Shown: positions 53,697-62,748 of the stretch, piece by piece | How positions within the stretch are numbered: position 1 is the first letter of the stretch | Layout of the letters: each line of letters begins with the position of its first letter | DNA from: Thalassospira sp. | GTDB lineage: Bacteria > Pseudomonadota > Alphaproteobacteria > Rhodospirillales > Thalassospiraceae | Length of the DNA: 64,000 nucleotides | NCBI RefSeq assembly: GCF_030690045.1 | Contig: NZ_JAUYHK010000018.1 | Coordinates: forward strand, 117,863-181,862 | Direction of reading: 5' to 3' | Made by a program: the position numbers and the translations under genes | Notes under the pieces: generated by a model | What the model saw: the letters and a program-made list of their open reading frames with translations, nothing else | What the model was told of the DNA's origin: nothing | Database searches by the model: none

Positions 53697-54979
53697 GGGC
53701 GGGTTTGCCCGGTGCCGCGCACCACATATTTGTAACTGGTCAGTTGTTCGACGCCAACCGGGCCACGCGCATGCAGTTTGCCGGTCGAAATGCCGATTTC
53801 CGCCCCCATGCCAAATTCGCCGCCATCGGCAAACTGGGTCGAGGCATTGACGATCACAATCCCCGAATCGACACCATTGAGAAATTGTTCGGCCACCGCC
53901 ATATCCTCGGCGATGATCGCATCGGTATGATGCGATCCATGGCTGTTGATATGATCAATCGCCGCCTTGACCCCGGAAACGGTTTTGATCGCGACAATCG
54001 CATCCAGATATTCCGTCATCCAGTCTGCGTCGGTCGCCGCCAGAATGCGGGCATCGGTGGCCTGTGCCGTGGCATCGCCGCGCATTTCACATCCCCGTTC
54101 CGCCAGGGCATCGGCGATTTTGGGCAACAGGGTCGCCACCACCCCATGATCAATCAGGATGGTTTCGGTCGATCCGCAAACACCGGTGCGGCGCATCTTG
54201 GCATTGACGACGATATCGACGGCCTTTTTCGGGTCGGCGCTGGCATGGATATAGGTATGGCACAGCCCTTCCAGATGCTTGAACAACGGAATGCGGCTTT
54301 CCTCGGTAATCCGGCTGATCAGGGATTTGCCCCCGCGCGGCACAATCACATCGATATAATCGGATAATTGCAACATTGCACCAACGGCGGCCCGGTCCGT
54401 GGTCGGCACCAGTTGCACGCTGGCATCGGGTAATCCGGCACGAGCAATGCCCGCCGCGATACAGTCAAAAATCGCCCGCGAGGAATGAAAACTTTCCGAT
54501 CCACCGCGCAAAATTGCCGCATTGCCCGATTTCAGGCACATGGCGGCGGCATCCGCCGTCACATTGGGGCGGCTTTCATAAATAATACCAATCACGCCCA
54601 GCGGCACCGATATTCGGGCGATATCAAGGCCGTTGCGTTCGGGTGACCAACGCGCCAGTTCCCGTCCAACCGGATCGGGCAGGGCGGCGACCACCTCGAT
54701 ACCCTTTGCCATGCCGTCGATGCGGTCATCATTGAGTTCCAGACGGTCCAGCAAGGCGGCGGTCAGGCCCTTGGCGCGTCCGGCTTCCATATCACGGGCA
54801 TTGGCGGCAAGGATCATGGCGCGATTGTCGCGCAGCAATTGTGCCGCCGTCATCAAGGCATCGGTTTTGACCGGGGACGGGACCTGGGCCAGTTCAAGTG
54901 CGGCGTCACGGGCCTTGATGCCCATGTCGCGCATCAGGGCGCCAATGTCCTGTTTTTCGATGCTGGTCTGTACCGTCAT
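53693..54979 (-). CDS. proA: Gamma-glutamyl phosphate reductase
   Basis: 428 residues. GVIGIIYESRPNVTADAAAMCLKSGNAAILRGG (only the family pattern, ~120-155) and the catalytic Cys in MRRTGVCGSTETILID (~270) identify ProA of the aldehyde dehydrogenase superfamily. SHHTDAIIAED near 365 is the usual C-terminal block. It reduces glutamyl-5-phosphate to the semialdehyde for proline. It heads the proA-nadD-rsfS-rlmH run; proB is not in the window. Confidence 0.97.
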   Translation of the reverse strand: MTVQTSIEKQDIGALMRDMGIKARDAALELAQVPSPVKTDALMTAAQLLRDNRAMILAANARDMEAGRAKGLTAALLDRLELNDDRIDGMAKGIEVVAALPDPVGRELARWSPERNGLDIARISVPLGVIGIIYESRPNVTADAAAMCLKSGNAAILRGGSESFHSSRAIFDCIAAGIARAGLPDASVQLVPTTDRAAVGAMLQLSDYIDVIVPRGGKSLISRITEESRIPLFKHLEGLCHTYIHASADPKKAVDIVVNAKMRRTGVCGSTETILIDHGVVATLLPKIADALAERGCEMRGDATAQATDARILAATDADWMTEYLDAIVAIKTVSGVKAAIDHINSHGSHHTDAIIAEDMAVAEQFLNGVDSGIVIVNASTQFADGGEFGMGAEIGISTGKLHARGPVGVEQLTSYKYVVRGTGQTRP

Positions 54980-55211
54980 GATCCGGTTTCCGTTGTTTGG
55001 CAGGCGGGCCGGATAAGGGGCCTAGCCTGTCATTATGTGTTCATAAACCGGCAAAATAGACCGGTGCGGGCCGGACTGCAATCTTCTTGGCGTCTTTTTG
55101 ATATCGGGTTGATATCGGGTGATGGCTTGCCAAAACCCTGTTTGCGGGCCATTTGTGGGATGGGTTTGGAAAAACAGGGCGCAAAACCCGTGCGCCAAGG
55201 GGAATAAAACA

Positions 55212-57053
55212 GTGCAGCAGACAGACGGCAAAACATCACAGGCGAATGCCGATCTTCACGTTATCCGGACATTCCTGCCCTATTTGTGGCCGCGCGGGGA
55301 AACTGAACTGAAACTGCGGGTGGTGATCGCCCTGTTGTTTCTGGTCGGGTCCAAGGTCGCCAATGTTTATGTGCCGATCCTCTATAAACATGCGGTGGAT
55401 GCGCTGGGCGAAGTCAGCACGACCGCCGCCCTTGTTGCCGTGCCTGCCGGGTTGATCATTGCCTATGGGCTGGTGCGGGTTCTGTCATCGGCCTTTGGCG
55501 AATTGCGCGATGCGGTGTTTGCCAAGGTTGCGCAACGCGCCATCCGCAATGCCGCCCTTGGGGTTTTTACCCATTTGCATGCGCTGTCGATGCGGTTTCA
55601 TCTGGACCGTCAGATGGGCGGGCTGTCGCGCGCCATTGAACGCGGGGTCAAGGGCATCGAATTTTTGCTGTCCTTCATGCTGTTCAACATCCTGCCGACG
55701 CTTCTGGAAATCTTCATGGTGTCGGGCATTTTGTGGGTGATGTACGACATCTGGTTTGCCCTGATCACCTTTGTCACCATCGTTATCTACATCGCCTTTA
55801 CCCTGATCGTCACCGAATGGCGGATGAAATTCCGCCGCGAAATGAACAGCCGCGATGACGAAGCCAATACCAAGGCGATCGACAGCCTGATCAATTACGA
55901 AACCGTCAAATATTTCAACAACGAAACCCACGAAGCCCGGCGTTATGACAATGCCTTGCAGGGCTATGAGGTGGCGGCAGTCAAATCGCAGGAATCGCTG
56001 TCAAAACTCAATATCGGGCAGGGCGCGATCATTGCGGTTGGTCTGGTTCTCAATATGTTGCTGGCGGCCCGCGGGGTGACGAATGGCACCATGACGATTG
56101 GCGATTTCGTGCTGGTCAATGCCTATCTGTTGCAGCTTTACATGCCGTTGAATTTTCTGGGATTTGTCTATCGTCAGATTAAACAGTCGCTGATCGATAT
56201 GGAAAAGATGTTTTCCCTGCTCGATGTTGGCAAGGAAGTCGCCGATAGCGACGGGGCGCGGGATCTGGATTGTCGCGATGCCGCCATCCGGTTTGAAAAT
56301 GTGCATTTTTCCTACAATCCGGACCGGCATATCCTCAAAGGCGTCAGTTTCGAGGTCCCGGCAGGCAAGACGGTGGCCGTGGTCGGGCCCAGCGGCGCGG
56401 GTAAATCGACCCTGACGCGCCTGATGTTCCGGTTTTATGACGTATCATCGGGCAAGATCACCATTGACGGGCAGGATATCCGCGATGTCACGCAATCCTC
56501 CCTGCGTCACAGCATCGGCATCGTGCCGCAGGATACCGTCCTGTTTAATGACAGCATCGCCTATAATATTGCCTATGGCCGCCCCGGTGCGGATATGGAT
56601 GCCATCGATGATGTGGCGCGCCTGGCCAGCATTGACGGCTTTATCGCAAGCCTGCCGGATGGTTATAAAACCAAGGTGGGCGAACGCGGCCTGAAACTGT
56701 CAGGCGGCGAAAAACAACGGGTCTCAATTGCCCGCATGTTGTTGAAACGTCCGAAAATCATGATTTTCGACGAGGCAACATCGGCCCTTGATACCCGCAC
56801 CGAAAAGGATATCCAGCAGGCCTTGCGCGATGTGTCGCGGGGTCACACCACCCTGATCATCGCGCATCGCCTGTCCACCGTGATTGATGCCGATGAAATC
56901 ATCGTCTTGCGCGACGGGCAGGTGGCCGAACGCGGCCGCCATCATGATTTGCTCGATCAAAACGGTCTGTATGCCGAAATGTGGGCGCAACAACAGGAAA
57001 TCCGTCAGGCCGAGGAAATCCTGGCCCATGCGGGCGAAATTCCGGCGGGATGA
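55212..57053 (+). CDS. Atm1/HMT1-type ABC exporter (fused permease and ATPase)
   Basis: 613 residues from a GTG at 55212 with AAGGGGAA eight bases before it; the ORF track begins 31 codons earlier at an ATG with no such site. Six membrane helices (~25-310) are followed by an ATPase domain with GPSGAGKST (~395), LSGGEKQR (~500) and IMIFDEATSALD (~520). YFNNETHE (~235) is the hallmark of the Atm1/ABCB7 branch, which exports glutathione-linked or sulfur compounds and helps with heavy-metal resistance or Fe-S supply. It stands alone on the plus strand and is convergent with the AEC gene (6-base gap). Confidence 0.9.
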   Translation: MQQTDGKTSQANADLHVIRTFLPYLWPRGETELKLRVVIALLFLVGSKVANVYVPILYKHAVDALGEVSTTAALVAVPAGLIIAYGLVRVLSSAFGELRDAVFAKVAQRAIRNAALGVFTHLHALSMRFHLDRQMGGLSRAIERGVKGIEFLLSFMLFNILPTLLEIFMVSGILWVMYDIWFALITFVTIVIYIAFTLIVTEWRMKFRREMNSRDDEANTKAIDSLINYETVKYFNNETHEARRYDNALQGYEVAAVKSQESLSKLNIGQGAIIAVGLVLNMLLAARGVTNGTMTIGDFVLVNAYLLQLYMPLNFLGFVYRQIKQSLIDMEKMFSLLDVGKEVADSDGARDLDCRDAAIRFENVHFSYNPDRHILKGVSFEVPAGKTVAVVGPSGAGKSTLTRLMFRFYDVSSGKITIDGQDIRDVTQSSLRHSIGIVPQDTVLFNDSIAYNIAYGRPGADMDAIDDVARLASIDGFIASLPDGYKTKVGERGLKLSGGEKQRVSIARMLLKRPKIMIFDEATSALDTRTEKDIQQALRDVSRGHTTLIIAHRLSTVIDADEIIVLRDGQVAERGRHHDLLDQNGLYAEMWAQQQEIRQAEEILAHAGEIPAG

Positions 57054-57059
57054 TATTTT

Positions 57060-58016
57060 TCAGGGCAGCGGCCCAAAAACCCGCGTGGTTTCAAGGATCC
57101 AAAGCGCGGTGCTGATGGTGATGAAAGACAGCGATGTTGCCACCATCAGCGATGCGGCGCACAATCCTTCATGGCCGTAACGTTGCCCGAACAGGGCATA
57201 GATGCTCAGCATCGGCGAACAGGCAAAACTGACGGCGGCAATCTGTAAAACCGGGTCCATCGGCGGCAACAGCCAGACCATGGCAAACACCGCCAACGGA
57301 TGCAGGATCAGCTTGCCACTGACGATCCGGGCCATATCAATGCGCATCCCGCGGATACTCAGCCCGACCAACCCGCCGCCAATGACAAAAAGCGCGGTCG
57401 GCCCCGCCGTCAGGGCCAGCATGTCAATGGCCTTGAACAGCGGTCCGGGCAGGGTGATCTCGCTGACCGACAGGGCAAGCCCCGCCACAATTGCCAGCAT
57501 GATCGGATTGCGCGCCATGCCGGTCACCACCTTGCGCAAAACCGCAAGACGGTTCTGCCCGTCATGCGCCGCACTGTCGCCCAGCAAAAGCACAAGTGGC
57601 ATCATCGCCAGAATTTCAATCATCATGCACATCGCCAGCGCCATGACCGCCGGCGGGCCCAGCAATTGCAGCGCAACCGGATAACCGATAAAGCCACTGT
57701 TGCAAAACGACATGCCCAGCCCCTGCAACACGGCGTTTGGCATCGATTTGCGCACGATATAGCGTGTAAACAACAGTCCGATGGCAAAGACAATCAGCGA
57801 CCCGCCGCCATAGGCGACAAGAAAGGTGCCATGCAGAACCTCGTTCAGGTCGCGCCCGGAAAAGGACGCAATCAAAAGCGCCGGCAGGGCGAAATTCATG
57901 ACAAAGGCCCCCATGCCGCGCACAACATTCTGCGGCATGATCTTTGCGGCAACCGCGATATAACCGGTTGCCATGATCAGAAAGATCGGTGTGGTGATTG
58001 CCAGGATATCAAGCAT
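57060..58016 (-). CDS. AEC (auxin efflux carrier) family transporter
   Basis: 318 residues with about ten membrane helices in two five-helix halves. MLDILAITTPIFLIMATGYI at the start, MNFALPALLIASFSGRDL (~40-57) and GFIGYPVALQLLG (~112-124) are typical of bacterial MdcF/AEC permeases. The substrate is unknown; relatives move malonate or malate-like acids. It lies 15 bases downstream of the MOSC gene and close to nadB. Confidence 0.88.
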   Translation of the reverse strand: MLDILAITTPIFLIMATGYIAVAAKIMPQNVVRGMGAFVMNFALPALLIASFSGRDLNEVLHGTFLVAYGGGSLIVFAIGLLFTRYIVRKSMPNAVLQGLGMSFCNSGFIGYPVALQLLGPPAVMALAMCMMIEILAMMPLVLLLGDSAAHDGQNRLAVLRKVVTGMARNPIMLAIVAGLALSVSEITLPGPLFKAIDMLALTAGPTALFVIGGGLVGLSIRGMRIDMARIVSGKLILHPLAVFAMVWLLPPMDPVLQIAAVSFACSPMLSIYALFGQRYGHEGLCAASLMVATSLSFITISTALWILETTRVFGPLP

Positions 58017-58031
58017 GCAGGGAGTTTCCGG

Positions 58032-58487
58032 TTACGGGGCGGCGGCAAGGCTGACGGGATCATCAAGGGCAATTTCCCCGCCCCGAACAACCAGACAGGT
58101 CACACCGCCGCGCCAGCCGGGCCGCAATGCGGCCTCAAGCCCGGCGGCGGCCTGTTCCATGCGCTGGCAAGGTTCGGTTTCGCCGGTAATCTGCAAAATC
58201 ACATCGCCGATATGGATATGATCGCCGACATGGTGCGGCAACGTGATGCCCGTGACCAGAAGATTGGCCCGCCGGGTGGTCCAGGGCAAATCGGGCCGGT
58301 TGATGTCATGACAGGCGGCGTGCCAGTCCTCAAGCCGCATCACCGTGACCTTGCGTTTGCGATGCTTGCCGCGAAAATCGCCCTCAATCCCGCGCTCAAC
58401 CGAAATGCTGATCCGTTCCAGCGGTTCGACAATTGCTTTGGGGGCGGCTTTGCGGGCGATACCGGCAAGGGTTCCTGTTGGGTTCAT
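58032..58487 (-). CDS. MOSC-domain protein
   Basis: 151 residues, one MOSC domain. GIEGDFRGKHRKRKVTVMR (~34-52) and LLVTGITLPHHVGDHIHIGDVILQITGET (~86-114) fit the beta-barrel fold of MOSC proteins that handle sulfur or molybdenum-cofactor groups. The invariant Cys expected in the C-terminal part may be that of TEPCQRMEQAA. It is 6 bases downstream of nadB and upstream of the AEC gene on the same strand, so the three may be one operon. Confidence 0.85.
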   Translation of the reverse strand: MNPTGTLAGIARKAAPKAIVEPLERISISVERGIEGDFRGKHRKRKVTVMRLEDWHAACHDINRPDLPWTTRRANLLVTGITLPHHVGDHIHIGDVILQITGETEPCQRMEQAAAGLEAALRPGWRGGVTCLVVRGGEIALDDPVSLAAAP

Positions 58488-58493
58488 GGCAGA

Positions 58494-60140
58494 TCAGCTT
58501 TTCCATTGTCCCGACACGACCCAACGCCCGGCGAAGTTTTCCGGGACCAGAACGGTCTGGCGCGGGGCGGCGCTGTCATCGCGGTCGGGGTAATCAATGG
58601 TGTAATGCAGGCCCCGGCTTTCGCGCCGCCACAGGGCGGATTGAATGATCAGCCGGGCGACGACCGACAGGTTGCGCAATTCCAGCAAATCGTTGGTCAC
58701 ACGGAAATTGCCGTAATATTCATCAATTTCGGATAACAGCAAATCCACCCGGTGCTGGGCGCGTTGCAGGCGTTTGGTGGTGCGGACAATGCCGACAAAA
58801 TCCCACATGACATTGCGCAACTGTTCCCAGTTATGGGCGACGATGACTTCTTCGTCGGAATCGGTCACACCGGTTTCATCCCACGGCGGCAGATCGTTGA
58901 AACGGTCATCGACCGGCAGGGCGGAAATAATGTCATTGGCCGCAGATTCGCCAAACACCAGACATTCCAGAAGCGAATTCGACGCCAGCCGGTTGGCCCC
59001 GTGCAGGCCGGTTCCGGCGCATTCCCCAATCGCATAAAGCCCGGTCAGATCGGTGCGCCCGCGCAAATCGGTCAAAACCCCGCCACAGGTATAATGCGCG
59101 GCAGGCACCACCGGGATCGGTTCGCGGGTCATATCAATGCCAAAGGTCAGGCAGGTTTCATAAACCGTCGGGAAATGTTCGCGGATAAAATCCGTCCCCT
59201 TGTGTGAAATATCCAGAAACACACTGTCGATGCCCAGACGTTTCATTTCATGGTCAATCGCGCGGGCAACAATATCGCGCGGGGCCAGTTCACCACGCTC
59301 GTCGAACCGGTCCATAAAGCGCGTACCATCGGGCAACAATAACTTGCCGCCTTCGCCGCGCACCGCCTCGGTAATCAGAAATGATTTGGCCTGCGGATGG
59401 TAAAGGCAGGTCGGGTGAAACTGGCTGAATTCCATATTCATCACCCGGCACCCGGCCCGCCATGCCATGGCAATGCCATCGCCCGTCGATCCGTCGGGGT
59501 TGGAGGTAAAACGATACACCTTGCTGGCCCCGCCGGTGGCCAGAATGACGGTGCGGGCGTTGAACGCCTTGACAAGGCCCGATTTCAGATCCAGCGCATA
59601 GGCCCCGATGCAACGACGGCCTTCACCGCCCAGCTTGCGGTCCGTGACCAGATCAATCGCCAGATAATCTTCAAAAATATCAATATTGGGATGCCCGACC
59701 GCCTGGCTTTGCAAGGTGGTCTGAACCGCCCGCCCGGTGGCGTCGGCGGCATGAACGATGCGGCGGTGGCTGTGCCCGCCCTCGCGGGTCAGGTGAAAGG
59801 GCTGATCATTGCCGCCCTGCGGATCACGGGTCAGCTGAATGCCCAGATCATCCAGCCAGCGAATGGCGGCAGGCGCATTGCGGGCGACAAATTCAACGGT
59901 TTCACGTTTGCACAGGCCGCCACCGGCAACCAGCGTATCCTCGACATGGTTTTCGATGCTGTCGGCGGCATCCAGCACGGCGGCAATGCCGCCCTGCGCC
60001 CAGTTGGTGGACCCATCGTCAATCCGGCCCTTGGACAGGACGGCAACCCGGACATGCGGGGCAAGTTTCAGCGCGGTGGTCAGACCGGCGGCACCACTGC
60101 CAACGACAAGGACATCATAGTGGAAAGACAAATCGCTCAT
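58494..60140 (-). CDS. nadB: L-aspartate oxidase
   Basis: 548 residues from the ATG at 60140; the longer ORF to 60197 lacks support. [18 protein letters not shown] is the FAD Rossmann motif, [14 protein letters not shown] and [15 protein letters not shown] are substrate-site blocks, and [31 protein letters not shown] is the C-terminal FAD-binding pattern of NadB. It oxidises aspartate to iminoaspartate, the first step of de novo NAD synthesis. nadA and nadC are not in the window. Confidence 0.96.
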   Translation of the reverse strand: MSDLSFHYDVLVVGSGAAGLTTALKLAPHVRVAVLSKGRIDDGSTNWAQGGIAAVLDAADSIENHVEDTLVAGGGLCKRETVEFVARNAPAAIRWLDDLGIQLTRDPQGGNDQPFHLTREGGHSHRRIVHAADATGRAVQTTLQSQAVGHPNIDIFEDYLAIDLVTDRKLGGEGRRCIGAYALDLKSGLVKAFNARTVILATGGASKVYRFTSNPDGSTGDGIAMAWRAGCRVMNMEFSQFHPTCLYHPQAKSFLITEAVRGEGGKLLLPDGTRFMDRFDERGELAPRDIVARAIDHEMKRLGIDSVFLDISHKGTDFIREHFPTVYETCLTFGIDMTREPIPVVPAAHYTCGGVLTDLRGRTDLTGLYAIGECAGTGLHGANRLASNSLLECLVFGESAANDIISALPVDDRFNDLPPWDETGVTDSDEEVIVAHNWEQLRNVMWDFVGIVRTTKRLQRAQHRVDLLLSEIDEYYGNFRVTNDLLELRNLSVVARLIIQSALWRRESRGLHYTIDYPDRDDSAAPRQTVLVPENFAGRWVVSGQWKS

Positions 60141-60312
60141 GATATTCCAACATTTTGACGGATGCCGAACAATAGGACTGCCTGACGGCAATCTCAAACA
60201 TTATTGCGCAGGCCTGCATACCAATGATCCCCATTGTCCCTTGCGATATGATATGTGCTTACCAGATACTGCGTAGATGACACGATGATCATACTCAAAG
60301 GGGAAATTGGCG

Positions 60313-60741
60313 ATGGCGCACAGCGATCAGCACAGTGATCAGCACGGGCTACAGCATACCGGCGGCTGCCATTGCGGCGAGGTCCGCTATGAAGTGCGCG
60401 GCCCGTTGCAGGATGCCTATATGTGCCATTGCAATCTGTGCCGCAAACTGCATGGCCATGTCAGTGTCTATGCCACCACCGGCAAGGATGATTTTCATCT
60501 GGTAAAGGATGAAGGGCTGCGCTGGTATCGATTGTCCAAAAAAACCGATCGTGGATTTTGCAAGGAATGCGGATCGGCCCTGTTCTGGCGCACCATCCGT
60601 TCCAAACAGGTCTCCATCACGCCCGGCACCCTCGATGGCCCCAGTGGCATTACGACCTGCGCGCAGATTTTCTGTGCCGACAAGGGCGATTATTACCCGG
60701 TCGATCCGGCGATCCCGGCTTATGACCGCGATGAACCGTAA
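60313..60741 (+). CDS. GFA (glutathione-dependent formaldehyde-activating) family protein
   Basis: 142 residues from the ATG at 60313; the ORF track uses a TTG two codons before. The zinc ligands C-x-C, C-x2-C and C-x2-C are visible in GGCHCGEVRYEV, YMCHCNLCRKLHG and GFCKECGSALFW, the DUF636/GFA/CENP-V fold. The start has a small His-rich repeat (SDQHSDQHGLQH). Members bind zinc and may handle glutathione adducts, but few are characterised. It is divergent from nadB and convergent with the toxin remnant that follows. Confidence 0.88.
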   Translation: MAHSDQHSDQHGLQHTGGCHCGEVRYEVRGPLQDAYMCHCNLCRKLHGHVSVYATTGKDDFHLVKDEGLRWYRLSKKTDRGFCKECGSALFWRTIRSKQVSITPGTLDGPSGITTCAQIFCADKGDYYPVDPAIPAYDRDEP

Positions 60742-60747
60742 AACGGG

Positions 60748-60904
60748 TCAATATCCGGCTTCTCTTTGGGGGCGGAACGCCAGAATATAGACGGCATTAC
60801 GATCCTGTTCATATCGATACAGGGCGACGAAGCCTGAATTTCCAAACTTGATGACAACGTTTCAGCCCGCGTATGGTTTCTTCGATAACAATTACTCGTG
60901 ACAT
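60748..60904 (-). pseudogene. ParE/RelE-like toxin remnant with internal deletion
   Basis: The ATG at 60904 overlaps the antitoxin end and reads MSRVIVIEETIRGLKRC, the start of a ParE-like toxin. The frame then breaks. A second frame continues as FGNSGFVALYRYEQ and ends AFRPQREAGY at 60750, the typical C-terminus of the same family. The 157-base interval is not divisible by three and codes for about half of the ~95-100 residues expected. The middle ~45-50 residues are missing. This is a dead toxin unless an unusual frameshift occurs. Confidence 0.75.
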
Positions 60905-61077
60905 TCAGGTAATTTTGGCGCGGTTTCACCGCCCCAGCCCTGCAACCAGTCGCGGACTTCCTGCCCGCTCAGATGACGGCCTGTTTCCTGATAGGTCGCC
61001 CATGAGGCAAGGGCTTCTTGCTGGAATTTTTCGCGGGCTTCCTCCCGGTCAACATATTGCTCAATCGCTTCACGCAT
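60892..61077 (-). pseudogene. Truncated ParD/CopG-type antitoxin remnant
   Basis: 61 residues: MREAIEQYVDREEAREKFQQ continues to LSGQEVRDWLQGWGG, the C-terminal half of a ParD-like antitoxin. The ribbon-helix-helix N-terminus is absent. In-frame codons before the ATG read HSI, as a full-length relative would, and then a TAG at 61090-61092 interrupts. The break lies 7-8 bases from the end of higA, so the neighbour's arrival or a deletion probably removed the front. It overlaps the toxin start by 13 bases, as in an intact pair. Confidence 0.65.
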
Positions 61078-61099
61078 GATGGAATGCTGCTACGGTTGG

Positions 61100-61420
61100 T
61101 TACGCTGCCCGGCGGCGTACAACGTTGCGAATATGATTGCCGCTTTTTTCGCCTGTAATTGCCAGATCATAGGCGGCTTGCAGGTTAAGCCAGAAACGTG
61201 CCGATGTTCCAAAATAGGTGCCAAGGCGCAATGCGGTATCGGCCGTAATGGCACGGCTACCCCGGATAATTTCGGCCATGCGGCTTTGCGGGACATCCAG
61301 TGCGCGGGCAAATGCCGCGACCGAAATATTGATTTCGGCAAGTTCATCGGCAAGCACTTCGCCGGGATGGACCGGTGGAAGGGTCACTTCATTAATGATA
61401 GTCGATGATTTCGACGTCAT
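61100..61420 (-). CDS. higA: HigA-type antitoxin (XRE family)
   Basis: 106 residues from the ATG at 61420, with AAAGGAGACGCTC as ribosome site; the ORF track start lies inside higB. PPVHPGEVLADELAEINISVAAFARALDVPQSRM is the HigA/VapI helix-turn-helix, and TYFGTSARFWLNLQAAYDL is the conserved C-terminal block. It neutralises HigB and represses the operon. It overlaps higB by 29 bases; higB comes first, the usual reversed order in this family. Confidence 0.93.
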   Translation of the reverse strand: MTSKSSTIINEVTLPPVHPGEVLADELAEINISVAAFARALDVPQSRMAEIIRGSRAITADTALRLGTYFGTSARFWLNLQAAYDLAITGEKSGNHIRNVVRRRAA

Positions 61421-61670
61421 GAGCGTCTCCTTTGGCAAAGGTAAAACAAATGCGCCATTGGTCATTGATCCGGATGCTGTACTGACCTTTGCGGGTGCCG
61501 TGTAGCGCCTCAAACCGGTTTGAGGGCAGTCGCATCAAATCTTCGATACAGGTGGCTTCATTGAGAACGGCCAAGCGACGAATTGCCTGTCTTTCGACAG
61601 CCTGTAATTCGGGAACCCTCTTTCCCTCAAGAAAGCGGATCGTGCGTTTGCCAACAGCCGTTTTGATCAT
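61392..61670 (-). CDS. higB: HigB-type mRNA endonuclease toxin (RelE superfamily)
   Basis: 92 residues. FLEGKRVPELQ, RLAVLNEAT, PSNRFEALHGTRKGQYSIRI and NDQWRICFTF..DVEIIDYH are the HigB pattern, with the conserved His/Arg/Tyr cluster near the C-terminus. HigB cuts mRNA on the ribosome. It looks full-length. A promoter and palindrome sit directly upstream (61678-61711), and transcription would start about one base before the ATG, so the message may be leaderless. Confidence 0.92.
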   Translation of the reverse strand: MIKTAVGKRTIRFLEGKRVPELQAVERQAIRRLAVLNEATCIEDLMRLPSNRFEALHGTRKGQYSIRINDQWRICFTFAKGDAHDVEIIDYH

Positions 61671-61677
61671 ACGTCAA

Positions 61678-61711
61678 AAATAACCTGCCGGGCGTTATCT
61701 GTCAAACAGAT
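61678..61711 (-). promoter_or_regulatory. higBA promoter with overlapping palindrome
   Basis: On the minus strand TTGACA (61705-61700), 16 bases, TTATTT (61683-61678). The palindrome ATCTGT-CAA-ACAGAT at 61697-61711 covers the -35, fitting autorepression by HigA. It lies between higB and the methyltransferase stop. Confidence 0.6.
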
Positions 61712-61717
61712 TGCCCT

Positions 61718-62683
61718 TTAATCCAGATCGGTCACGCCGGGAACTTTCATCCAGGTCAGTTCGTGCTTGTTATTATACAGATGCACGATCTTGGAGCCCG
61801 GAATATCGGCAAAGGGGGCAATGGCGGCGGGGTCGGTGTCGCCCTGCATTTTGATGGTGCAGATAAAATTGCGCGCCATGCCGGTTTCCAGCCAGTGGGT
61901 GACAAGGCGATACAGCCGGTCCGGGTAACAGATCACATCCGAACACAGCCAGTCCACCGGGCCAAAATCATTGGGATCAAGGCCAAAGGCGCTTTCCTGC
62001 CGGAAATCGACCCGTGGCAGGTTGCCGATGCGCGGGTCAAGGCGGGCCTTGTCCACACTGATCACCGAGGCACCGGTTTCATGCAACACCCATGTCCAGC
62101 CGCCGGGGCTGCCGCCCAGATCAATCGTCAGATCGCCGCGTCCGGGCATGATGCCCAGCCGGGTAAAGGCTTCCCACAATTTCAGATAGGCACGATTGGG
62201 CGGGGTGGTTTTGTCTTCTTCAAATTCGATTTCGCCATGTTTCCACGGGCTGGAACAATCGCTGGCGGCGATAATGGTATCGGTATCAATCAGCGTCCAT
62301 GAACCCAGCGGGGCGCTCGGCGCGGGTTGGCCAAAGATTTGCCGTTTGGCCGACACATGGGGCAGATGCCCCTCGATCAGTTTGGCGCGGGAAAAATGAT
62401 CGAATTTAAACAGCGCCCAGTTGCGCTGGTTAAAACGCAGGATTTTGGCCGCCCCCTTGATCGACGGAATGGCAAGCCGCACCGGATTGCGCCAGACATT
62501 TTGCGCCCAGAAGGCCCGGCGTTCGGGCCCCGGCGCAAACATCAGGCGGTCATGGCGTTCGCACACATCGCCCAGTTCGGCATAAAGCTGATCCTCAAAC
62601 CCCACAGCGGCGAGATAGCCGGTGGCGTTCATCGGTTCGATCACGGCTTCGATGCCGTCGGGCAGGTCAAATTTTTCTGTCAT
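61718..62683 (-). CDS. RlmM/FtsJ-like SAM-dependent methyltransferase
   Basis: 321 residues. An N-terminal domain (~1-150) is followed by a Rossmann methyltransferase domain with LTIDLGGSPGGWTWVLHETG (~187-207). The probable K-D-K-E tetrad is Lys in PPNRAYLKLWEAF, Asp in WLCSDVICYP, Lys in CTIKMQG and Glu in NNKHELTWM. This matches RlmM-type 2'-O-methyltransferases for 23S rRNA C2498, but alphaproteobacterial members are usually annotated only as SAM-dependent methyltransferase. The exact rRNA site is not shown. Confidence 0.82.
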   Translation of the reverse strand: MTEKFDLPDGIEAVIEPMNATGYLAAVGFEDQLYAELGDVCERHDRLMFAPGPERRAFWAQNVWRNPVRLAIPSIKGAAKILRFNQRNWALFKFDHFSRAKLIEGHLPHVSAKRQIFGQPAPSAPLGSWTLIDTDTIIAASDCSSPWKHGEIEFEEDKTTPPNRAYLKLWEAFTRLGIMPGRGDLTIDLGGSPGGWTWVLHETGASVISVDKARLDPRIGNLPRVDFRQESAFGLDPNDFGPVDWLCSDVICYPDRLYRLVTHWLETGMARNFICTIKMQGDTDPAAIAPFADIPGSKIVHLYNNKHELTWMKVPGVTDLD

Positions 62684-62748
62684 GCACCGCTTCTACCGTG
62701 CTTTGCAGGCCGGTAAAAGCCGGAAAATGACACCCGGACGCAAGGGCG

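Noticed and set aside
57300-58736. 478-residue plus-strand ORF over the AEC, MOSC and nadB genes
   Set aside because: It is an antisense shadow of three real genes with low-complexity His/Gln composition.
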